DNA of 64,000 nt, taken from NCBI RefSeq assembly GCF_017591425.1, contig NW_024466599.1, forward strand, positions 23,846,001-23,910,000, read 5' to 3'. Under the pieces are notes generated by a model that was given only the letters and a program-made list of their open reading frames with translations, was not told where the DNA came from and made no database searches. A program made the position numbers and the translations under genes. Position 1 is the stretch's first letter, and every line of letters begins with the position of its first letter. The stretch is from Ochotona curzoniae. Lineage: Eukaryota; Chordata; Mammalia; Lagomorpha; Ochotonidae. This document shows, one piece after another, positions 55,766 to 64,000 of this stretch.

Positions 55766-56184
55766 GTCTTCATATTCGACTTCATACTCTTTTTATTGTA
55801 TTTTTTGTGTTTAACTCTTCCTTCCCATTCCCTCCTAACTTACTTTGAATTTCCATGAATTAATTAATTTACTTAATATAAACTGATAGAACATTCTCTT
55901 GTGTTGGGCTTTGTGCTAGGGGTTAAATTATGACATGTGGTTGCCGCTTAAAATTCACTTTTTAAATTGTTTTGTGCACTAAGATGTAAAGGAAACTGTA
56001 TTTAGTCAAGCTAATGACTTGTCTAATTAATCCTGAGTTTTGACAAGAATTCATAGTAACATTTGAGAAAAAAAGGAACTACTAAAATAAACTGTGAATT
56101 TCAATTTTAAGTTGTTTATTTTAGATATATTAAAAAGTCTCAGAAATCAGAGAATGTAGAACATGATTATCATTTACATGACTT

Positions 56185-56550
56185 TTTAAAAAGTTATTAT
56201 TTGAGAGAGAGGGAGGGAGGCAAGGAGAGAGATGGAGAGAGAGAGAGAATATCTTACCATTTGGTCTGCTGCGGGCCAGGTTGAAGCCAGGGGCCAGGAA
56301 CTTCTGAATCTCCCACATTCCTACATGAGTAGCCAGGAGCCAGGAACTTCTGGACCCCCCCCCCCCGCATTCCCACATGGGTAGCAGAAACTCAAACGTT
56401 TGAATAACATCTGCTTTTTTTCCAAGGCATATAAGCAGAGAAAGAGGTGAATCAAAAGCAGAGGAGTTGGCAGTTAAACTGGAATTCAAATATGGGATGT
56501 CAGCCTTGTAAGCATCAGCTTCACTTGCTGTACTATGATGCTAGCCTTTG
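56185..56550 (-). mobile_element. CSINE, antisense, with internal duplication and poly-C
   Basis: AAAAAGTTATTATTTGAGAG, a GAGA tract, ATTTGGTCTGCTGCGGGCCA, two tandem partial copies of CCAGGGGCCAGGAACTTCTG and CCAGGAGCCAGGAACTTCTG, a C14 run at about 56356-56369, CATTCCCACATGGG, TAAACTGGAATTCAAATATG, and a head ending TACTATGATGCTAGCC. Longer than usual because of the duplication. Confidence 0.8.
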
Positions 56551-56584
56551 GGCTCTGGGTTTTCACGTTCTCGTAGAATGTTTA

Positions 56585-56690
56585 CTTTATTTAATCTTTA
56601 AAACCTTTGAGAGAACCAGTATTATAATCAACTTACAGATGAAGAAACTGAAGCACAAAAAGTTGAAGTGAAGCAATAGTTATGGAACCA
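56585..56690 (+). mobile_element. MIR SINE fragment
   Basis: AATCAACTTACAGATGAAGA, AACTGAAGCACAAAAAGTTG, AAGTGAAGCAATAG match the MIR core. The 5' part may have been displaced by the CSINE just upstream. Confidence 0.6.
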
Positions 56691-56729
56691 AACCAAATCA
56701 AATATATGCAATTAAAATGAAGCATTTTC

Positions 56730-58440
56730 CTACTCACATATACCTAATGTTGTTCAACAACAAAGATTCCAGGAAGAAACAGTAGGAAAATGATAATCTT
56801 TTCAATAAATTATGTAGGGAAAACTGGATTGTCACATGCAAAAGAACAAAATTGGACCATTATTTGATAACACATATAAAATAAGCTCAAAGATGGATTA
56901 AAGAGTTAACGGTAAGACTTATAACTGTAAAACTACTAAGAAAATATCAAGGGAAAACTTCATGACATTGGTCTGGCCAAAGAGTTTTACATCTGGCCCC
57001 AGAATCATTGAAATAAATGAAGTAAATAAATGGGTTTATGTACAACTAAAAAAACTTATAAGAAAGATAAAATTAACATAATGAAGTGAAAATTTTTGCT
57101 TTGGGAGCAAATATTTTCAAGCCACACTTTTGAAAACAGATTAGTTTCTAAAATAGATAAGGAACTTAATCCTATAGACATTTCTCCTTAATGCTATATA
57201 CATTTCTCAAAAGAAGAGAAGGATGGGTAATAAATCTGTGAAAGAACATTCAACATCACTAATCATTAGGAATGTGTAAGTTAAAGCAATAATGAGGGAC
57301 CAGTATTATGGCATAGTGCTGAGTTTTCTCCTATATATATATACACACACACACACACTGTTTTGAGACTTGACTGCTATAATTCCCATCCAATTTTATG
57401 ATAATGGTGGGAAAATGGAAGATGATGTCCCAAGGTGCTTGATCACCTGCTGTGGTTAGGAGACCCAGGGGAAACTCTGGGCTCCTCGTTGAGCCTCAAC
57501 CATTGTGTGATTGAACCAGTGGATGGAAGATCTTTCTCAGTTTTTTACTCTGCCTTTCAAATAAACACACTTTAAAAATAAATGGGGAGAAGCTACTCAT
57601 CTGTTAAAAAATTAAAAGATGAACCATTAGTGATATATTGTCTCATACCTGTTGGTATGACTGTTGTTAAAGAAATGAAAGATGATACTAAATGAGGATG
57701 TGGAGAAAGAGTAGTATTTATTTACTGTTGATGGTAATGTAAATTAGTGTACTCATAATGAAAATAGTATCAAGGGTTTTCAAGGAGCTAAAAATGGAAT
57801 TAAGAGCAGTTCCATTTCTGTGGGTGTATCTCTTCACTATGTTGAAGAGATGCCTGCATGCCTATGCTCATTTACAATAACAAAGTTACAGAATCAACCC
57901 AAGTTTCCATCATTGGACAACTGGATAAAGAAAATGTAGCATGTGCATATAATGGAATACTATTCTGAGCCTTAAAAAAGAAGTTTTGCCACTTTTTATA
58001 GCATTCATGAGTCTGGAGAACATTATGCTAATTGAAATAAAACACATAGAAATATAAAACTTGCATATTCTCACTTATGAATTTTGAAACAGTAGAACTC
58101 TTAAAAGAAGAGGAAGAAATGGTAGTTAATTAGAGATAGAATGGTAAGATTGAGGAGATGATAATCAAAGGATACAAGCTCTCAGTTCAATAGAAGGAAT
58201 AGGAGAAATTACCTAGTGAATTGAATTGAACATAATTACTATTTGAGGTAATATATTTTTCAGTTTTGCTAAGCAAGTCAATTGCAAGTGTTCTCATCAC
58301 AAAGGATCAAATCTGGGAGATAATAGGCATGTTAGCTTGATTTAGTCATAACTAGTTGAAGAATCATGACATTACTTTATACCCTATAAATGTACATAAT
58401 TTGCCAATATATAATAAAATAATGAGTATTTAATTATTTT
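56730..58440 (+). mobile_element. L1 ORF2 3' third and 3' UTR, sense, split by a CSINE
   Basis: GTAGGGAAAACTGGATTGTC, CTCAAAGATGGATTAAAGAG, GTTTTACATCTGGCCCCAGA, TTCTCAAAAGAAGAGAAGGA, CCTCATTTACAATAAC-type block near 57870, CATAATGGAATACTATTCTG, GAGAACATTATGCTAATTGA, then a 3' UTR with CTTTATACCCTATAAATGTA near the end. L1MA-like. Multiple stops; inactive. It is the longest sense L1 in the window. Confidence 0.88.
57299..57592 (+). mobile_element. CSINE, older copy inserted in L1
   Basis: GGACCAGTATTATGGCATAG, a (TA)n(CA)n tract at 57332-57358, TGGTTAGGAGACCCAGGGGA, GTGGATGGAAGATCTTTCTC, TGCCTTTCAAATAAACACAC. L1 ORF2 resumes immediately downstream. Confidence 0.85.
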
Positions 58441-58444
58441 TCTA

Positions 58445-58635
58445 AACTGACTTCAGGAAGCAGCAATGCCGGGTCCTACTTCAGACTTTTTAATCTAAGT
58501 TTCTGGACATCTGTCTTAAAAAAAAATATGTGTAGCTAACATTCTGTATAGCAATTATAATCTTATCTACTACATTTTACTGTGAAATATGCTTTTTATT
58601 TTAAAAATGATTTAAGTGACATAGATATCATTTTA
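58445..58635. other. Unannotated sequence
   Basis: Nothing recognised. Confidence 0.45.
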
Positions 58636-58639
58636 AAAA

Positions 58640-58852
58640 TATCTACTAAGTATCAGGTTGTTTGGTATTTTATATAGGCTGCTTAATTCAGTTGTAACAA
58701 TAATGTTAAGTGATTGTGATTATTATTATAAAATCACAGATGAAGAAATGAATTATGTTCTGAAGGTCCATCAGATCATACATTTTAGAACTGAATTTGA
58801 CCCACTTCTGAACCCAAATTTCATGTTCTTTCTTACTAGCTTAGTGTTTCTC
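58640..58852 (+). mobile_element. MIR SINE fragment
   Basis: 'tgcttaattcagttgtaaca', AAATCACAGATGAAGAAATG, GAACTGAATTTGACCCACTT, CTGAACCCAAATTTCATGTT. Good core and 3' order. The 96-codon frame at 58658-58948 is this repeat. Confidence 0.6.
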
Positions 58853-58859
58853 CAAGAAA

Positions 58860-59835
58860 GTACATGTTATTTTAAAACCAAAATTCTCAAACTATGTCAA
58901 TTCTCAGAAAAAAATCAAGACTTTTTCTTGAAGTTTGAGTCTAGTTAGCAGAATGGAATGGGAAAATGCTAAAGCTGTTTGCCAGACCTTCGGCCTAGAG
59001 AGGGGATTTCAAATAATGCCTGCTGCTCTTTGGCAAGCTTTTTGAAAAGAATATACCATGAGTTGTTCATTAGTATAATCTAAAACTTCCTAAGGAGACT
59101 TTGCTGTCATTATTTTCTTATTATGTAAATTATCTTGCACATATCAAAATGTTTAGAGAAACAGAACTATTTTAAGCCTTCATTGTAATCTCCAAAATGA
59201 CTGCAGCTGACTACTTTTGAGCCTGAAATATATTGATATTGTGTGCACTAGTATTCTTATTTTCAAACATATAGTTTGGCATGGAAGACACGTTTGAAGA
59301 CCCTATAGATCCCATGAAGCTGCAGATAGTAAAGAAACTTAGACTTTTTTTCCCTACATGCTCATACCATTGAAAAATAATTTTATCCATAAATTAGGCC
59401 AATGAAAAGAAAAGTAATTAATAATCAAATACAGCCATTGTAACAATACTCTGCAATGGTATTATGTAAATATAGTATCTCTCTCAAATACAGCACAATG
59501 TTCTGCTGTCTTGTAATGATGTGAGATGATCCAGGGACTAGGTGAATTGTGAGTTAGGTGAATTGTGTAGGTACTGTGATGGGCATTAGGCTACCATTGA
59601 CTTTCTGATGACTGACCATGTCAGCTGACTGCCATAACTGAAATAATGGAAAGCAAATACATGGATAAGGAAGGCTATTGTATAAGAACCAATTATCCTA
59701 ATTACTATTGCCCAGCTTTAGTAATTACCAAGATGTTCTAAATTCTTGTATAATTCTGTATCATCTACACCTTGCTCTTTCCCACTGCTCTCCCAGACTC
59801 ACTGTTACATTTTAAAAATCTGTCCAATTCAGTTT
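58860..59835. other. Unannotated sequence
   Basis: Nothing recognised before the T14 at about 59833-59846 that opens the next L1. Confidence 0.45.
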
Positions 59836-60171
59836 TTTTTTTTTTTAGTAAATGTGGAGTTAAGTAACTATCACCACAAATCTGTTTCAGAATTTTCATT
59901 ATTGCAGGAAATTTTCCCATGCCTATAGTTTTTAGGTTGGCAAAATGCCACCATTTCATTCATATGGTGACATGCATCAGTGGTTAATTTCTATTAATGA
60001 AGAGTATTGTATAATATGCAAATAATGCATTTTTATTTATCTACAACTGAATGAATGTTTAAAATTGTTTCCATTTTGTAGCTTTAATGTATAATGCATC
60101 TGTGACTATTCATTTACAATTTTTTATATATACATGTATGAGTATTATCATTTCCTTTTTGGTTAATTGTT

Positions 60172-60475
60172 TAAGATTCTTTTTATTGGGAAGGAAGATT
60201 TATAGAGAGAAGGAGAGACAGAGACATTGCTTGTCTGCTGGTTCACTCTCAAAGTGATGCAAAGGCAAGAGGTGAGCCAATTTAAAATCAGGGTTCAGGA
60301 GCTTCTTCCAGGTCTTCCATGCAGATGCAGGGTCCCGAGACTTTGGGCTGTCCTTGACTGCTTTCCCAGGCTAAAAGTGGAGAGCTGGAACAGCCAGGAC
60401 ACAAACTCATACTCATTGGGATGTAGTGCTTACAAGATGAAGATGTAGCCACTGAGCCATTGTGCTGGCCCTCTT
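60172..60475 (-). mobile_element. CSINE, antisense, insertion 1 in the L1
   Basis: TTTTTATTGGGAAGGAAGAT, TTGTCTGCTGGTTCACTCTC, TCCATGCAGATGCAGGGTCC, GACTGCTTTCCCAGGCTAAA, and a head ending GAGCCATTGTGCTGGCCC. Confidence 0.9.
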
Positions 60476-60544
60476 TGGTTCATTTCTTTGCATAGAATTG
60501 CCACGTAAGTTTATGAATCACATTTTATGCTCCTGTTTTTTACT

Positions 60545-60708
60545 GTATTATTATTATTTAATATTATTATTATTTTATAATGTGATTGCATAGGCTCTGG
60601 GGTTTCCCATCTCTCCTCCCCAAGTCCCCTGCACTCACTGATTTTCTCTGTATTATTGTAGTAGTATATATCCATCATAAGCAGTCATATGTCCATCTTT
60701 CTGCTATG
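60545..60708 (-). mobile_element. Pika-type L1 3' UTR fragment, antisense, insertion 2
   Basis: ATTATTATTTTATAATGTGA, GGCTCTGGGGTTTCCCATCT, TGTATTATTGTAGTAGTATA, CATATGTCCATCTTTCTGCT. A strongly 5'-truncated insertion between ORF2 segments of the older L1. Confidence 0.8.
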
Positions 60709-60805
60709 AATAACATTTTAAATGAATTTTAAGTTCTTTCCAAAATGGTTTCACTATTTTGGGTTTCTGCCAGTAATGTTTAAGATTATAAGCTTTCTAA
60801 TTCTA

Positions 60806-61160
60806 TGATGGTTGAGACTGTCTAAGCCTGTTGAAATCTTGGCCACATCTTCAAGTGGCTGGCACAAGAATTTCCCAGCATTTGACTGGTTAAGAGACCA
60901 CCAGTGTGGAACCTTTTACCTGTAGTTTCCCACCAAAAAGGAGGGGTCGGGGAATGGTTAGAATCCCAAGAACTTTCCCCATCTCCTTTCAAGAGGCATC
61001 CCACACCCCGGCTGTCTCTCTGAGGGGCTTTCCCCTCTTCTCTTTTGGCCATGCTCAGCTGGTCATTTTGCAAATAAAACTTGTCTGTCTGTATCTGGTT
61101 CCTGGCTTTTTATATTATGCTGAGGAAAAGAACCCATTGGATTTCTGTGGCAGCAGTAGT
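60806..61160 (+). mobile_element. Probable class I ERV solo LTR, insertion 3
   Basis: This block interrupts the L1 and is unlike its flanks: GC-balanced, with CCTGTAGTTTCCCACCAAAA, GGGGCTTTCCCCTCTTCTCT, GTCATTTTGCAAATAAAACT (polyadenylation signal AATAAA at about 61073) and CTTGTCTGTCTGTATCTGGT downstream. This resembles the U3-R-U5 order of gammaretrovirus-like LTRs. Edges TG...CA are plausible (TGATGG at 60806; GGCA near 61153), but I found no flanking 4-6 bp duplication. No coding content. The two frames over it are not genes. Confidence 0.5.
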
Positions 61161-61175
61161 TATTACCTATCTTTT

Positions 61176-61467
61176 TTTAAAAAAATAAGATTTATTTATT
61201 TTTATTGGAAAGTCTGATATACAGAGAGAAGGAGAGTCAGATAGGAAGATCTTCCTTCCATTGATTCACTCTCCAAGAGGCCACAATGGCCAGAATTGAG
61301 CTGATCTGGATTCTGGAGCCTCTTCCATGTCTCCCGTGTGGGTGCAGGGTCCCAAGATGTTGGGTTGTCCTTGACTGCTTTCCCAGGCCACAAACTGGGA
61401 GCTGTATGGGAAGTAGAACTGCCGGGAATGGAACAGGGCACCAATATGGGATCCCTGCGCTGGGCCC
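61176..61467 (-). mobile_element. CSINE, antisense, insertion 4, 15-bp TSD
   Basis: AAAATAAGATTTATTTATTT, GGAAAGTCTGATATACAGAG, CCGTGTGGGTGCAGGGTCCC, GGGAATGGAACAGGGCACCA. The head is shortened: GGATCCCTGCGCTGGGCCC lacks about 30 bp between B box and start. TSD TATTACCTATCTTTT at 61161-61175 and TATTACCTGTCTTTT at 61468-61482. Confidence 0.95.
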
Positions 61468-61675
61468 TATTACCTGTCTTTTAATATATATTTGCTCTTA
61501 CTTGACTCAGTGGTCTCATATTGTAATTTTGAAGTACATTTTTCTAAAGACAAACTAACTTGAACATATTGTATGTGCACATTAATCTATTAAAAGTCTT
61601 TTTTGGTGAAATGTCCTTTCAAATATTTTATTCATTTTTAATTTGGGTTGTTTGCCTTTATATTATTGTGTTTTT

Positions 61676-61970
61676 AATTAAAGACTTATTTACTTTTATT
61701 TGAAAGGTAGGTTTATGGAGAGAGAAGCAGAGACAGAAGGATTTTTCCATTTGCTGGTTCATTCCCCAAATGGCCACAATGGTCAAAGCTTCTTCCAGGT
61801 CTCCCACGTGGATGCAGGATCCCAAGGCCTTGGACCGTCCTCCGCTACTTTCCCAGGCCATAAGCAGGCAGCTGGATGAGAAGTGGAGCAACCAGAGCAC
61901 CAGCTATTGCCCATATGAGATCCTGGTGCTGGCAAGGAGAATATTTTGTCACTGAGCCATCAGGCTGGGC
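61676..61970 (-). mobile_element. CSINE, antisense, insertion 5
   Basis: TTAAAGACTTATTTACTTTT, ATTTGAAAGGTAGGTTTATG, TTGCTGGTTCATTCCCCAAA, GGTCTCCCACGTGGATGCAG, CTTTCCCAGGCCATAAGCAG, and a head ending CATCAGGCTGGGCCC. The TSD core is TATATTATTG (about 61659 and 61973), complicated by a local duplication just downstream. Confidence 0.93.
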
Positions 61971-62016
61971 CCTATATTATTGGGCCAAACCTTATTATTG
62001 GGCCCTATATTATTGG
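61967..62016. repeat. Threefold GGGCC(C)TATATTATTG repeat at a SINE edge
   Basis: GGGCCCTATATTATTG, GGGCCAAACCTTATTATTG and GGCCCTATATTATTGG follow each other. They combine the CSINE start and the target-site copy. Confidence 0.85.
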
Positions 62017-62296
62017 ATACAAACCCTTTATCAACTACATGATTTCCAAATATTTTCTCACACTATGTAGTTTATTTCATTCTCTTAGTGCTAATTTTGA
62101 AGTGAGAATTTTAATGTTCTCCATAAGTTATCTTTTGTGGATTATATTTTTGGTATTATCCCTAAGAATTCTTTGCCTAATTTAGGGTTATAAAGATATT
62201 TCATCTAGTTCTAGAAAGCTTATTGCTTTAACTCTTACATTTTTGTCTCTCAAACAATTTGAGTTAATTTCCATATATTCTGTGGAAAGTATCTAA

Positions 62297-62506
62297 ACCA
62301 GTGGTAAACAACTGGGGTATATGTGGCAGTCATGCTCCCAGGGGACATTTAAAAATGTCAGAAGAACTTCATTGACTGATGTAACTTGCGGGTAATTGAC
62401 ATTGGCTCTTGGTGGGTAGAGACCAGAAGTGCTACTAAAAGTACTACATGGCACAGAATAGCACCTTACTGGTTCCAAATGAGTTGCACCAAGGTTGAGA
62501 AAACCT
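62297..62506 (+). mobile_element. MER5A-like (hAT-Charlie) DNA transposon
   Basis: CCAGTGGTAAACAACTGGGG, CTCCCAGGGGACATTTAAAA, ATGTCAGAAGAACTTCATTG, GGTGGGTAGAGACCAGAAGT, GCTACTAAAAGTACTACATG, GCACAGAATAGCACCTTACT, CCAAGGTTGAGAAAACCTAG. Full MER5A order with terminal CAGTGGT...GAGAAAACC; non-autonomous. Confidence 0.88.
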
Positions 62507-62509
62507 AGA

Positions 62510-62835
62510 CTAGCGAAAGTTGAAGCTGTCTTATACGTGGCAAATGAACCCTACTGTGACTTCGGGAAGTGAGGCTGTTTTATTCTCAGACCTTCCCCAG
62601 ATGTGGTGGAGCCACCATATGTACTGTCCGTCCCAAAGGGGAGGGGAGGAGTAAATGAAGGGAGGATATGCAAGTACCTGTAGCAAGAGCAACAGATACA
62701 TCCACTGTCAACCATCAGTGTCAGTTTCTAGAGTTCTGAAATGGTTGCTGTTGACAATTATCCTCTTTAGCTATTGACTTTCAGGGAGATTTCTTGCCAT
62801 GTGTAAGTTCTACTGTTTGTCAAATTTTAAATGGG
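62510..62835. other. Unannotated sequence
   Basis: Nothing recognised. Confidence 0.45.
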
Positions 62836-62836
62836 A

Positions 62837-63163
62837 GGTCCCGGCAGCGTGGCCTAGCGGCTAAATTCCTTGCCTTGATCGCTCTGGGATCCCATCTGGG
62901 CACCGATTCTAGTCCCGGCAGCTCCACTCCCCATTCAGCTCCCTGCTTGTGGCCTGGAAAAGCAGTCAAGGACGGCCCCAGGCCTTGGGACCCTGCACCC
63001 AGATGGGAGACCCGGAGGAGGTTCCTGGTTCCTGGCTTCAGATCGGCGTGGTACTGGCTGTTGTGCTCACTTGGGGAGTGAATCATTGGACGGAAGATCT
63101 TCCTCTCTGTCTCGCCTCCTCTCTGTATATCTGACTTTGTAATAAAAATAAATAAATCTTTAA
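62837..63163 (+). mobile_element. CSINE, young full-length, with TSD
   Basis: GGTCCCGGCAGCGTGGCCTA, GGATCCCATCTGGGCACCGA, GTCCCGGCAGCTCCACTCCC, GGGAGACCCGGAGGAGGTTC, CTCTGTATATCTGACTTTGT, AATAAAAATAAATAAATCTTT. Flanks AAATTTTAAATGGGA at 62822-62836 and AAATTTTTTTAAATGGGA at about 63164-63181 form the TSD with a T-run length difference. Confidence 0.95.
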
Positions 63164-63164
63164 A

Positions 63165-63425
63165 AATTTTTTTAAATGGGACAAAAATTGTTTTAAGGAT
63201 AGGAAATTAACATTAATTGTATTTTTCAATTATACTTATTTATTGATTCAGCCAATGTTTATTGAAAATTTATGATGTAGAAGCTAATGGTATGTCACAA
63301 TGGGAAAATACTATCTGGACTGTTAACATTCTTCCAGCTAAGTGGAAGATGCAGAGAAGTGGGCAAGCAAGGTAGCCTGCAAACTCAGAGGGAGTGTTGT
63401 ACATTTAATCCCTGATGCCTGTAGC
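63165..63425. other. Unannotated; possible L2 start
   Basis: TGATTCAGCCAATGTTTATT, GAAAATTTATGATGTAGAAG (63245-63290) faintly resembles the L2/MIR 'ttcaacaaatatttattgagcacc' block. Confidence 0.3.
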
Positions 63426-63429
63426 ATTA

Positions 63430-63562
63430 TGAGATGTCATGCAATTATTTCTATACTCTCAACCTTGATTTCCTCATCTGTGAATTGATTTTTATGTTAA
63501 TGACCTTGTTGTCATAAATGTAAATATATTATCAGTGTCTACCATCCAGTAATATTAAAAAC
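63430..63562 (-). mobile_element. MIR SINE fragment, antisense
   Basis: CAACCTTGATTTCCTCATCT, GTGAATTGATTTTTATGTTA, TGACCTTGTTGTCATAAATG follow the antisense MIR order. Confidence 0.55.
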
Positions 63563-63564
63563 CT

Positions 63565-64000
63565 GGTTTCCTTTCTGTTTTATGTGATCAATGTTAAGAA
63601 TAGGCACGAGGTATTATTTTTCAGAGATAATTATTTTTAAATTGTTAAGCTGATTGTTCTTGAAAGGAAAGTAGCAATTACCAGTGAGGGAATGGAGAAA
63701 GACCAGAAGGAAGAGAGACCGAAGGTGAACACAAAGGAATTGACAGATTATAGAAGCACTGAAAGCTCTAGTGCATAAGCTGTATAGCCCTATGTTGGCA
63801 CCAGAAATAAATCTATGTGTGTATTTTCATGTCAAATCTAAGCCATTCCCATGACCTTAACGATACTCTATGGTCTTAACTCAATGTGACAGCAATTAAC
63901 AAACTGTGGCATGCAGATTTAGAAAATTTTATTTCAATCATTCTATCTTCTTAACATCAAGTTTCTTTGCCTCTTCCGTCCTGGAACCATTCTGTGATAT
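63565..64000. other. Unannotated sequence to the window end
   Basis: Nothing recognised; the end is arbitrary. Confidence 0.45.

Larger units (their letters stand above)
59838..62292 (-). mobile_element. Old L1 (L1MB/L1MA-like), antisense, split by five insertions
   Basis: Pieces follow one L1 in order. 59845-60170: GTTAAGTAACTATCACCACA, AAGAGTATTGTATAATATGC. 60480-60540: TTTGCATAGAATTGCCACG. 60712-60804: TTCCAAAATGGTTTCACTAT, TTTCTGCCAGTAATGTTTAA. 61483-61670: TTGGTGAAATGTCCTTTCAA, TTTAATTTGGGTTGTTTGCC. 62010-62290: GATACAAACCCTTTATCAAC, CCTAAGAATTCTTTGCCTAA, ACAATTTGAGTTAATTTCCA. No frame survives. Confidence 0.85.

Noticed and set aside
1..64000. CRISPR arrays, operons, bacterial promoters or prophage
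   Set aside because: The window is clearly mammalian nuclear DNA; none of the direct repeats has a CRISPR-like spacer arrangement.
1..64000. tRNA, 5S, U6, 7SK or Y RNA genes
   Set aside because: Scanned by eye; apart from the tRNA-derived heads of CSINEs and the U2 fragment, none was recognised.

Overview
This window reads as AT-rich, non-coding mammalian nuclear DNA, intergenic or deep-intronic, from a lagomorph and most likely a pika (Ochotona) rather than a rabbit. The main evidence is about 30 copies of the tRNA-headed lagomorph C-repeat SINE (CSINE). The youngest have a head with A and B boxes, a body containing GGATCCCATATGGG, and a tail with CTGTATATCTGACTTTCCAATAAA followed by AAATCTTT. 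As I recall the families, that tail fits the pika subfamily better than rabbit CSINEs. I see no supportable protein-coding exon. The longest open frames (100-170 codons) fall on SINEs, LTR remnants or a processed pseudogene.

Layout. 0-12 kb: old L1 pieces, old CSINEs, a MaLR LTR near 8.2 kb and an antisense ERV-L pol remnant at 10.0-11.2 kb. 12-20 kb: a mostly unannotated stretch, an inverted MaLR LTR at 13.6-14.1 kb, a young CSINE with perfect target-site duplications (TSDs) at 16.4 kb, an antisense L1 at 16.8-18.25 kb and the tail of a lagomorph L1 at 18.8 kb. 20-33 kb: an internally deleted antisense L1 (21.4-23.4 kb), three same-strand CSINEs in a row (25.0-26.0 kb), an antisense L1 (26.2-27.95 kb), a tail-to-tail CSINE pair (28.3-29.0 kb) and an L1 3' end split by a young CSINE (30.9-31.7 kb). 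33-43 kb: sparse repeats, a possible L1 5' region (36.4-37.95 kb), MIR/L2 fossils and an MLT1-type LTR (40.7-41.1 kb). 43-45.2 kb: a compound locus with a second copy of the deleted L1, a 30-bp U2 snRNA retro-fragment with its own TSDs, and an interstitial telomeric block inside an L1 ORF2 fragment. 49.8-51.2 kb: a young CSINE and a TMA7 processed pseudogene whose 5' half is inverted. 56.7-58.4 kb: a sense L1 3' end. 59.8-62.3 kb: one antisense L1 split by five later insertions, followed by a MER5A-like DNA transposon.

Nothing here acts as a gene set; the unifying activity is L1-type reverse transcription. It accounts for the L1 tails, the CSINEs, the U2 fragment and the inverted TMA7 copy. 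The telomeric block looks instead like a scar of double-strand break repair. Family names come from memory of consensus sequences, without any alignment, so subfamily labels and most boundaries (+/-10-30 bp, more for old copies) are approximate. TSD-defined boundaries were read base by base.
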